From assembly GCA_000716465.1 (NCBI GenBank), contig JNWL01000022.1, forward strand, positions 28,414-92,413: DNA of 64,000 nt. The letters are read 5' to 3'. Positions within the stretch are counted from its first letter, which is position 1, and the number at the start of each line of letters is the position of its first letter. Source of the DNA: Streptomyces bikiniensis. GTDB lineage: Bacteria; Actinomycetota; Actinomycetes; Streptomycetales; Streptomycetaceae. The notes under the pieces were generated by a model, which was not told where the DNA came from, did no database searches, and was given only the letters and a program-made list of their open reading frames with translations. The translations under genes were made by a program, and so were the position numbers. Positions 8,071-17,230 of the stretch are shown here, piece after piece.

Positions 8071-9522
8071 ATGTTTTCAGTTCGTGGGCGGGGCACGGCG
8101 CGCCGCCTCGCCGCTGCCACCCTGGTCTCGGGGCTCGTCGCCGCCGGTGCGATGGGCATCGCAGGACCCGCCGCCGCCGAAGAGGGGCCGGGTGACAACG
8201 GCGGCGCCTCCGCCGTGCTCGGCCAGCTGAAGGTCTCCGCCCAGGTGAAGGTCACCGAGAAGGCCGACGGCGAAGAACACGTCCGGGAAGAGAGCGGCGG
8301 CCTCTTCGAGATGAAGGTCGAGAACGGCGGAACCCTGCAGACCTACTGCATCGACTTCCGGACCAACGCGCTCGACGGCAAGAAGTACAAGGAGGTCGGC
8401 TGGGACCAGTCGTCCCTCCACGACAACCCCGACGCGGGCAAGATCCTCTGGATCCTGGAGAACTCCTACCCGAACGTCTCGGTCGCAGCCCTCGGCGACA
8501 AGGCCGGCGTCAAGGGCCTGACCAAGGAGACCGCCGCCGCCGCCACGCAGGCCGCGATCTGGCGCTACTCGGACAAGGTCGACGCGACGCCGGTCGACGA
8601 GAACGCGCAGCGGCTGACCGAGTACCTGTTCGGCAGCGCCGCCAAGGTCGAGGAGCCCAAGGCCTCCCTCAGCCTGTCCCCGTCCTCGGTCGCCGGCAAG
8701 GCCGGCGACAGGCTCGGCCCGATCAAGGTCTCCACCAACGCCGCCGAGACCACCCTCTCCGTGGTTCCGGGCGCCCCGGCCGGCACCGGCGTCGTCGGCA
8801 AGGACGGCAAGGCGGTCACGAAGGCCAAGGACGGCGACGAGGTCTTCGTCGACGTGCCGAAGGGCACCGAGGACGGCACGGCCGAGATCAAGGCCGAGGC
8901 CACCACGAAGGTTCCGCTCGGCCGCGCCTTCGTGAGCGTCGAGGAGAAGAGCCAGACCATGATCCTGGCCGGCTCCAGCAGCTCCACCGTCACCGCCGAG
9001 GCCGCCGCGGCCTGGGCCAAGAAGGGCGCCGTCCCGGCCGTCACGGTCGCCAAGGACTGCGCCGGGGGCGGCCTTGAGGTCGTCGCCTCCAACGAGGGCG
9101 ACGAGGACTGGACCTTCGAGCTGAAGGGCACCTCCCACACCGTCGCCGGTGGCGAGACCAAGACCATTCCGGTCGAGCTCGCCGAGGACGAGGCCTACAA
9201 GTTCACCATCACCGGCCCGAACGACTTCGAGCAGACCTTCGAGGGCGTCCTGGACTGCGAGACGGCCCCTCCCGGCCCGAATCCCTCCGCGACCACCCCC
9301 GGCACCGGGCCCACCACCCCGGCCCCCTCTCCGTCCGCCGCGGACGGCACCACCGGCGGTGACACCGCGGGCGGCTCCACCGGCACCACCGGAGGCGGTG
9401 ACCTCGCCGAGACCGGCAGCTCCAACGCCACCCCGGTGATCGCCGGCATCGCCGCCGTGCTCGTCGTGGTCGGCGGCGGCGCGGTGTTCCTCCTCAGCAA
9501 GAAGAAGACCACCGACCACTGA
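8071..9522 (+). CDS. Sortase-anchored Cys-Gln thioester surface protein
   Basis: 483 residues, exported and wall-anchored. A signal peptide spans residues ~1-36 (twin-Arg start, hydrophobic core, AAA cleavage). A thioester domain follows: Cys93 in TYCIDF and Gln160 in TQAAIW are the residues that form the internal thioester in this family, used for covalent attachment to surfaces or partner proteins. Residues ~190-400 are Ig-like or unrecognised adhesive repeats. A Pro/Gly/Thr-rich wall-spanning linker precedes LAETG (445-449), a transmembrane helix (VIAGIAAVLVVVGGGAVFLL) and a KKK tail, which is a sortase (class E-like) signal. ATG 8071 is preceded by GGAGGGG (8058-8064) with a 6-base spacer. 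It is monocistronic, with a hairpin downstream. The adhesion target is unknown. Confidence 0.88.
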   Translation: MFSVRGRGTARRLAAATLVSGLVAAGAMGIAGPAAAEEGPGDNGGASAVLGQLKVSAQVKVTEKADGEEHVREESGGLFEMKVENGGTLQTYCIDFRTNALDGKKYKEVGWDQSSLHDNPDAGKILWILENSYPNVSVAALGDKAGVKGLTKETAAAATQAAIWRYSDKVDATPVDENAQRLTEYLFGSAAKVEEPKASLSLSPSSVAGKAGDRLGPIKVSTNAAETTLSVVPGAPAGTGVVGKDGKAVTKAKDGDEVFVDVPKGTEDGTAEIKAEATTKVPLGRAFVSVEEKSQTMILAGSSSSTVTAEAAAAWAKKGAVPAVTVAKDCAGGGLEVVASNEGDEDWTFELKGTSHTVAGGETKTIPVELAEDEAYKFTITGPNDFEQTFEGVLDCETAPPGPNPSATTPGTGPTTPAPSPSAADGTTGGDTAGGSTGTTGGGDLAETGSSNATPVIAGIAAVLVVVGGGAVFLLSKKKTTDH

Positions 9523-9619
9523 GCCGGGGCCCCGGCGCCGGACCCCGCGTCCGGCACCGGACCCGAGCACGACCCGCGGAGTGAGGTGCGTCACACGACG
9601 TCCTCCCCGTGATCCCCGC

Positions 9620-9652
9620 ACGACCCCGGGCCGCACCCGCGTCCGGGGTCGT
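9620..9652 (+). terminator. Hairpin downstream of the thioester surface protein gene
   Basis: ACGACCCCGG (9620-9629) pairs exactly with CCGGGGTCGT (9643-9652) around a 13-base loop. It lies ~100 bases after the stop codon and before ettA. There is no T-run, as is common for streptomycete terminators. Confidence 0.55.
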
Positions 9653-9814
9653 CGCGCGTCCGGACCGCGTGGCCGCCCCCGGAAAACCCCGCGCGCCCGG
9701 CCCGCATGCCCGGCCCGCGCGCCCGGCCTCCGGTCCTACCGGTTTCCGCCCGGGGGTGGCGGTCAGGCAAGATGGGGTGTATCTGCCCACTCACTCTTTG
9801 CCGGACGGTTTCTC

Positions 9815-11479
<1,665 letters not shown>

Positions 11480-11486
11480 CGGACCC

Positions 11487-11912
11487 ATGGCGAGGCACCT
11501 CTACAGCTGCCCCCTGCGCTGGTCGGACATGGACGCCTTCGGGCACGTCAACAACGTCGTCTTCCTGCGGTACCTGGAAGAGGCGCGGATCGACTTCATG
11601 TTCCGCCTGGCGCCGGGGAACGGCTCCCCCTCGTTCTCCGGCGGGTCCGTCGTGGCCCGCCACGAGATCGACTACGTGCGGCCGCTGGTCCACCGGCACG
11701 AGCCGGTGACCGTCGAGTCGTGGGTCACGAAGATAGGCGCGGCGTCGCTGACGATCGCGTACGAGATCAAGGACCCCGACACCGTCTACGTACGGGCGTC
11801 CACGGTCGTCGTGCCCTTCGACCTGGAGGCGCAGCGGCCCCGGCGGATCACCGCCGAGGAGCGCTCCTTCCTGGAGGAGTACGTGGACGACGGGATGACC
11901 TCCGCCGCATGA
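11487..11912 (+). CDS. Acyl-CoA thioesterase, 4-hydroxybenzoyl-CoA thioesterase (hotdog) family
   Basis: 141 residues, one hotdog fold. The signature RWSDMDAFGHVNNVVFLRYLEEAR at the N-terminus contains the catalytic Asp and the His-Val-Asn-Asn turn of the YbgC/4HBT group, which hydrolyses acyl-CoA thioesters. The acyl substrate cannot be read from sequence. It starts 7 bases after ettA, and its stop overlaps the ATG of the next gene (ATGA), so the three form one transcriptional unit. Confidence 0.9.
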   Translation: MARHLYSCPLRWSDMDAFGHVNNVVFLRYLEEARIDFMFRLAPGNGSPSFSGGSVVARHEIDYVRPLVHRHEPVTVESWVTKIGAASLTIAYEIKDPDTVYVRASTVVVPFDLEAQRPRRITAEERSFLEEYVDDGMTSAA

Positions 11913-12580
11913 CCGTCCTCGCGCCGCTGCACTTCGCCGACGCCCGGGAGGCGGCGGCCCTCGCCGCCTTCCTGACCCGGCTCGTCCACTACGACCGGGC
12001 CGCCGCCGTCCGCCTCCAGGCGGGCGGCGGGGCGCTGGCCGTCTTCGGACGTCCGCCGTCGTTCGAGGTGCTCGCGATCCGCACGGCCCGGCTCGTCGAC
12101 GCCGTGGACCTCGACGTCACCGTCTCCGCCGGCGAACTCCTCGACGGCATCGAGGAGACGGCGGGCAAGGCGGTCGTCCCCGGTACCGTGACCGGGCCGC
12201 CCTGGGCGGGCGTCCTGCCGCCGCGCTCCGGCTGGCGGCCGGTCGCGGGCCTGCCGGGCGCCACCGAGATGCGGGGCGCGGTCGCGGCGGCCGTCGCCGA
12301 GTTCCGCACGCGGGACGAGGAGCTGCCCGAGGAGCGGCGCACCCGGGCCGAGCGCGAGCGGATCGGCCGCGAGATCTGGTCCAGGACCCTCGGCGGCACC
12401 GGACTGCCCCTGCGGGCCGTCCACGCCGCCCAGTCCCTCGGCTTCCTGCCGCCCGCCGGGGCGGAGGAGGGCCCGGTCGCGCTGTTCGCCTCGGGCCCGT
12501 GGCTGCGGCTGCGCACGCCGTACGGCTCCGTCGCCCTCCGTACCGTACCGATGGCGCTGCCGGTGGCCCCGGGGCGCTGA
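11909..12580 (+). CDS. Conserved hypothetical protein, actinobacterial
   Basis: 223 residues. I do not recognise a domain. It is an Ala/Arg/Leu-rich soluble protein without signal peptide or membrane helix. A mid-region YDRAAAVRLQAGGGALAVFG and a later WRPVAGLPG can be seen, plus a basic helical stretch around residues 145-165 (EERRTRAERERIGREIW). The ATG overlaps the stop of the thioesterase by four bases, showing translational coupling to ettA-thioesterase. Its function may concern the same acyl-CoA or translation-linked unit, but that is guesswork. Confidence 0.75.
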   Translation: MTVLAPLHFADAREAAALAAFLTRLVHYDRAAAVRLQAGGGALAVFGRPPSFEVLAIRTARLVDAVDLDVTVSAGELLDGIEETAGKAVVPGTVTGPPWAGVLPPRSGWRPVAGLPGATEMRGAVAAAVAEFRTRDEELPEERRTRAERERIGREIWSRTLGGTGLPLRAVHAAQSLGFLPPAGAEEGPVALFASGPWLRLRTPYGSVALRTVPMALPVAPGR

Positions 12581-12597
12581 CCCCGGCCGCCCGCCCC

Positions 12598-12675
12598 GCG
12601 GGGCCTGTCGGCGGTCCGCGTCGGCGGGGCCTATCAGCAGTCCGCGTCGGCGGGGCCTATCGGCGGTCCGCGTCG
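12598..12675. repeat. Tandem repeat, 26-bp unit, three copies overlapping the 3' end of the ABC ATPase gene
   Basis: Copies at 12598-12623, 12624-12649 and 12650-12675 differ at only a few positions; each begins GCGGGGCCT and ends TCCGCGTCG. The third copy encodes the last residues and the TAG stop (12657-12659) of the ABC ATPase on the minus strand. The other two lie just beyond the stop. The 3' end of the coding sequence has thus been duplicated into the gap. Confidence 0.9.
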
Positions 12676-13664
12676 TCCGGCCAGACCCCGATGTGGTCCT
12701 GCTCCAGCTCCAGGGCCACCCGGTGCTCCATGCCGAGCGCCTGCGTGTACTCCGCCGGGAGCTGGAGGCGGCCCGCGCGGTCGAGCATCGCGTACTCCCG
12801 GGCCACCAGGGACTCCCGGCCCTGCTCGTCGACCTCCGTGCGGCGCAGCACCTCCGAGGAGGTCCGGCCGTCCCGGATGGCGACCGTGCGGCGCACCTCG
12901 GAGGCCACCGCCTGGTCGTGGGTGACGATCACGATCGTCGTGCCCAGCTCCTCGTTCGCGCGGCGGAAGGCCGCGAAGACCTGCTCGCCGGTGGCCGAGT
13001 CCAGCTCGCCCGTCGGTTCGTCGGCGAGGAGCACGGCCGGGTCGTTGGCCAGGGCGACCGCGATGGCCACCCGCTGCTGCTGGCCGCCGGAGAGCTGGTG
13101 CGGCCGCCGGTCGCGGATCTCCGTGATGCCCAGCATCGCCAGCAGCTCCTCCGCCCGCTCCGTCTTCCGCCGCGCCTTCGACCGGCCCCGCAACTGCATG
13201 GGCAGCGCCACGTTCTGGGCGGCCGTCAGATAGGGGAGGAGGTTGCGGGCGGTCTGCTGCCAGACGAAGCCGACGACCTCGCGCCGGTAGCGCAGCCGCG
13301 CCCCGCCGTCCATCGCGAGCAGGTCGCGGCCCGCGACCCGGGCCGCGCCGGCGGTCGGCACGTCCAGGCCCGCCAGGATGTTCATCAGCGTCGACTTGCC
13401 GGAGCCCGACGCGCCGACCAGGGCCATCAGCTCGCCCTCCTTCACGAGGAGGTCGAGCCCCTGGAGCGCCTGCACCTCCACCCCGTCCGTGGTGAAGACG
13501 CGGACGAGCCGGTCGCAGGCGATGAGCGCGTCGTGCCCGTACGAGGGCCGGTCCCGCCGCGCCGTCGCCCGCCGCTCCAGCTCCTCGAGGGTGGCGTCCC
13601 CCGAGGCCCCGGTGTTCCCGGGGCCTGCGGTCCCGGCCCCGCCCTGGATCCCGGTCTTCGTCAT
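12657..13664 (-). CDS. ABC transporter ATP-binding protein, MacB/LolD type
   Basis: 335 residues. ATPase of an FtsX-type exporter: Walker A GASGSGKST, Q-loop FVWQQTARN, signature LSGGQQQR, Walker B VLLADEPTGELD and H-loop THD are all intact. A ~45-residue Gly/Ala-rich N-terminal extension precedes the core. A C-terminal extension of ~75 residues contains AREYAMLDRAGRLQLPAEY, similar to an AbrB-like swapped-hairpin strand seen in some actinobacterial members. ATG 13664 overlaps the stop of the upstream permease (ATGA), so ATPase and permeases are coupled. It likely drives mechanotransmission or export by the two permeases; the substrate is unknown. Confidence 0.9.
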   Translation of the reverse strand: MTKTGIQGGAGTAGPGNTGASGDATLEELERRATARRDRPSYGHDALIACDRLVRVFTTDGVEVQALQGLDLLVKEGELMALVGASGSGKSTLMNILAGLDVPTAGAARVAGRDLLAMDGGARLRYRREVVGFVWQQTARNLLPYLTAAQNVALPMQLRGRSKARRKTERAEELLAMLGITEIRDRRPHQLSGGQQQRVAIAVALANDPAVLLADEPTGELDSATGEQVFAAFRRANEELGTTIVIVTHDQAVASEVRRTVAIRDGRTSSEVLRRTEVDEQGRESLVAREYAMLDRAGRLQLPAEYTQALGMEHRVALELEQDHIGVWPDDADRR

Positions 13665-16600
13665 CGTGCGTCTCCCGCCCTGAGTTCCTTGATCGAGCCC
13701 CTGCGCCCCGCCCACCAGGCCTGCCCGGCCGCCGCGAGCGCCGTCAGGAGCACGACGGCGAGCGCGGGCACGAGCAGCGACCACGGGTCCGCCCGCAGCG
13801 GGGCGCCGTCGATCCGGGCGAGCCCCGGGGCCGTCGCCAGCGCCAGCCGGAACAGGTCGACGCCCGGCGCGAGCAGCGGCACCGTCGCCCAGCCCGCCAG
13901 CACGCCGCCGAGCGCCGCGAGGACGGCCTGCGGCAGCGCCTCAAGACCGAGCAGCCGCCGCCCCTGCTTCCTGGTCAGGCCCATCGTCCGCAGCCGGGCG
14001 AGCAGCGCGTTCCGCTCCGGTGCGCTCTGCGCGAGGGAGAGCAGCACGGCCACCACGGCGTAACCGGCGCCCGTGCCGATCGCGCCCAGATAGATCCGCT
14101 CGGCGCCCGTCTGGAGCGGCGAGTCCACGTAACCGGCCCGCTCCTCGCTCCGCAGCGTCACCCGGAAGGCGTCCGTCCGGGCCCGCACGGCGCTCCGCAG
14201 CGCGGTCCCGTCCACCGGGCCCGCGACGAGCAGCGTGGTGGCCGCCCTGCGGGTGAGGTCGGTGCCGTTGACGAGGAGGAAGTCCGCGCCGGGCACGGCC
14301 GGGGTGGCCGCCCGGACGCCGACCACCTTCACCCGGAACGTCCCGGCCGCCGCCACGACCTCCAGCGGCTCGCGGCCGATCCGCTCGGCCACCGACGGCG
14401 AGGCGATCGCGGGCAGCACCCGGCCGGTGTCGGCCGTGGCGCCCGGCCCGCCCTTCCCCGTCGAGGCCAGCAGCTCCGCGGGGAACGGGCCGAAGCCGGT
14501 CCGCTGTGCCAGCCGGGTGTACGAGGCGGGGTCGACGCCCACGAGCGGGGCGCTCATCGCCCGGGCGGAGGAGCCCCGGTGGGACGGCAGGGCCACCCCG
14601 TACTCGATCTGCACCGGCGCCAGGTCCCGCACCCCCGCCGTACCGCGCACGGCCTCGGCCAGGCCCGCGGGCAGCGGGGTCCACTCGACCGAGCCGTCGA
14701 TCCGGGCGTCCCCGCCGGTCGACAGGAGCGCGGCCCGGTCGCGGGCGTCGGCGACGCCGGCGAGGACGGAACCGCCGAAGGCCGCCGTGGTCAGGGCGAG
14801 GACGAGGGCGAGCAGCGGGAGCGCGCCGGTCGAGGACGAGCGGCCGGCGCGGGCCAGGGCCAGCGGGCCGACCGCCCCGCGCAGCCGGCGGGCCGGGCGG
14901 CCCAGCCACCGCAGCGGCAGCGGATGGACCCGTACGAGCACCATGGCGGCGATCAGGCCGACCAGGACGGGGGCGGCGCTCACCAGGTGGTCGCCGGGGT
15001 CGCCCGCGCCGCGCAGCCGCAGCGAGACGACGGCGCCCACGGCCAGGGCGAGCAGGGTGAGTTCGAGGACGGTGCGGCGCCGGGAGGGGCGTGCGGTCAG
15101 CAGGTCGTCGCGGCCGCCGTGCAGGCGCGGGTGCCGGTGCAGCACGACCGCCCGCAGCGGCAGGACGAGCATCGCGACCAGGGCGACGGCGGAGGCGGCG
15201 AGGAGGGAGGGGGTGAGGGGGATCCCGCCGAGCCAACCGGGTCCGCCCGGCCCGCCGGCCGCCCCGTAGGTGCCGCCGGGCGGGCGGACCGTCGCGACCG
15301 CGAGGCCGAGGGCGAGCGCGGCGGCGGGCACGGCGACCGCCGACGTCTCGCCGAGCAGCCGCAGGCCGATGCCGGTGAGGGAGGCGCCCCGGGAGCGCAG
15401 CAGCGCCAGCTCGGCGTCGCGGCGGGCGGCGAAGAGGCCGCCGGTCATGGCGAGGACGACGGCCGCGACCGCGCCGATCCCGAAGACGGCGACGGCCACG
15501 ACCGGGTCGATCGCGTCGCGCATCGAGCGGTACGCGTCGACGATCTCGTCGAGCCCGGTGGTGACGGTGGCGTTGCCGCCCACGGCCCTGGTCATTCTGA
15601 CCAGGTCGGGGCCGCCGCCGACCGAGTGGAGGGCGGCGGAGAGCCGGTCGGTGTCCCGCGCGGTGAGGTGGCCGGCGGTCGGCGCGTACCGGAAGAAGAC
15701 CTCCGGCTCGCCGGCGGTGGCGAGCAGCGAGGCGGCCGAGCCGGGGGAGAGGAGCAGGGCCGCCTGCCAGAAGTGCTTCACCTCGTCGCCCACCAGCGGG
15801 GCGAGCGCCGGGGCCCGCAGCAGCGGCTCCACCGCCCAGTAGGGGGTCTCGGGGCCGTGCGGCTCCACGACGCCGGTGACCGTGACGGCCACCCGCTCGC
15901 CGTTCCGGCTCGGCACGTGCACGACCGCGCCGGGCTTCAGGCGCAGGGCCTCGGCGGTCTTCACGGTCACCACCGCCTCCGGGCGGAGGGGGCCGCCCGC
16001 TGCGGGCCTGCCCTGCCGGAGCGTCGCGTGGCGGTCCAGGCCGGACGGGGAGGAGAGCACGAACCGGGGGGAGATCCCGTCGGGCCGGGGCAGCCAGGGG
16101 TCGAGCCCTTCGAGCCGGGCGACCGTGCGGACGCCGTGGGCGGTCTGCGCCGGGTCGGTACGGATCGGGTCGGGCAGCAGGGCCCGCAGCTCGTCGCTCC
16201 GCTTCCGGAGGGTCTCGGGGGACAGGGCCGCCGCGTACTGGGACGGGGTGGCGACGGGCAGCGGCGAGGTCAGTTCGAGGACGCTGTCGCGGGGCGCGGC
16301 GGACGCGACGTCGTGCCGGAGGCCCTCCGTCTCGTACCGGTCGACGGCGCGCGGCAGCGCCGCCGCGAGGTAGGCGGTGACCAGGACGAGCAGCGCGAGC
16401 GCCGCGGCGGCCCGGGGCGCGGTCCGCAGCCGGGTCCGCACCCAGGGCGCGGATGCGCTGCGCGCGGAGACCGGGGAGGGCGCGGGGGGCCGGCCGCCGG
16501 GTCGGGTGGACCGGTCGCCGGTCCCGGATGGCCGGTGCTTGGGCCCGGTGGGCCGGTCGCCGGTCCCGGAAGGCCGGTTGTCGGAACCGGAAGACCGGTG

Positions 16601-17230
16601 CTTGGGTCCGGAAGGCCGGTCGCCGGGTCCGGTGGACCGGTCGCCGGTCCCGGAAGGCCGATCCTCGGGTCCGGTGGGCCGGTCGCCGGCTCCGGAGGGA
16701 CGGTCGGGGCCGGAAGGCTGGTCGGGCCGGGAGGACCGGGGCCGGGGCATGTCGGGTGCCTTCCTGCGTACGTCGGGCTGGTCGGTGCTGTCGCCGCCGG
16801 GGGCGGAGGGGCCCCGGCCCGGGGCGGCGACCCTGTCCGGGGACCGGCCGAAGGGCCCGTTCGTGCCCGGGGCGTCGCCCGGCATCCGGCCGGAGGAGCG
16901 GTCCGGGGTTCGGCTCGCGATCCGGGTCGGTGCCCCGTCTGGGCCGGGGGCTTCGTCCGGGATCCGGCCGGAGGACCGGTCCGGGGTTCGGCTCGCGATC
17001 CGGGTCGGTGCCCCGTCTGCGCCGGGGGCCTCGTCCGGGGCCCGGCCTGAGGACCCGTCCGGGGTTCGGCTCGTGTCCGGGGCCGGTGTCCCGCCCGTGG
17101 TCGGGGCCTCGTTCGGGGCCTGGCCGGAGGTCCGGTTCGGACCGGGGGCGGGCATGCCGCCCGTGCCCGGGGGCTCGGCTTCCGGGGACCCGCCCGGCAC
17201 CCCGCCCCCGTGTTCGTCGGTCGGTGGCAT
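13661..17230 (-). CDS. FtsX-like ABC permease with ~250-residue disordered N-terminus
   Basis: 1189 residues. Residues 1-~255 are Pro/Gly/Arg/Ser/Asp-rich and built from repeats: an ~28-residue block containing APTRIASRTPDRSSGR occurs twice almost unchanged, then heptad-like GDRPSG/GDRPTG units. After this comes the membrane core: TM1 (ALALLVLVTAYLAAALP), a large extracytoplasmic domain, then nine more likely helices, ending with LLVPALAVVLLTALAAAGQ. The two FtsX modules and 10 TM helices fit the MacB/LolC-related duplicated permeases. ATG 17230 shares one base with the stop of the upstream permease (TGATG). The N-terminal tail is cytoplasmic by topology. Its coding start is supported by the overlap, although a start closer to TM1 cannot be excluded. 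Confidence 0.85.
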   Translation of the reverse strand: MPPTDEHGGGVPGGSPEAEPPGTGGMPAPGPNRTSGQAPNEAPTTGGTPAPDTSRTPDGSSGRAPDEAPGADGAPTRIASRTPDRSSGRIPDEAPGPDGAPTRIASRTPDRSSGRMPGDAPGTNGPFGRSPDRVAAPGRGPSAPGGDSTDQPDVRRKAPDMPRPRSSRPDQPSGPDRPSGAGDRPTGPEDRPSGTGDRSTGPGDRPSGPKHRSSGSDNRPSGTGDRPTGPKHRPSGTGDRSTRPGGRPPAPSPVSARSASAPWVRTRLRTAPRAAAALALLVLVTAYLAAALPRAVDRYETEGLRHDVASAAPRDSVLELTSPLPVATPSQYAAALSPETLRKRSDELRALLPDPIRTDPAQTAHGVRTVARLEGLDPWLPRPDGISPRFVLSSPSGLDRHATLRQGRPAAGGPLRPEAVVTVKTAEALRLKPGAVVHVPSRNGERVAVTVTGVVEPHGPETPYWAVEPLLRAPALAPLVGDEVKHFWQAALLLSPGSAASLLATAGEPEVFFRYAPTAGHLTARDTDRLSAALHSVGGGPDLVRMTRAVGGNATVTTGLDEIVDAYRSMRDAIDPVVAVAVFGIGAVAAVVLAMTGGLFAARRDAELALLRSRGASLTGIGLRLLGETSAVAVPAAALALGLAVATVRPPGGTYGAAGGPGGPGWLGGIPLTPSLLAASAVALVAMLVLPLRAVVLHRHPRLHGGRDDLLTARPSRRRTVLELTLLALAVGAVVSLRLRGAGDPGDHLVSAAPVLVGLIAAMVLVRVHPLPLRWLGRPARRLRGAVGPLALARAGRSSSTGALPLLALVLALTTAAFGGSVLAGVADARDRAALLSTGGDARIDGSVEWTPLPAGLAEAVRGTAGVRDLAPVQIEYGVALPSHRGSSARAMSAPLVGVDPASYTRLAQRTGFGPFPAELLASTGKGGPGATADTGRVLPAIASPSVAERIGREPLEVVAAAGTFRVKVVGVRAATPAVPGADFLLVNGTDLTRRAATTLLVAGPVDGTALRSAVRARTDAFRVTLRSEERAGYVDSPLQTGAERIYLGAIGTGAGYAVVAVLLSLAQSAPERNALLARLRTMGLTRKQGRRLLGLEALPQAVLAALGGVLAGWATVPLLAPGVDLFRLALATAPGLARIDGAPLRADPWSLLVPALAVVLLTALAAAGQAWWAGRRGSIKELRAGDAR

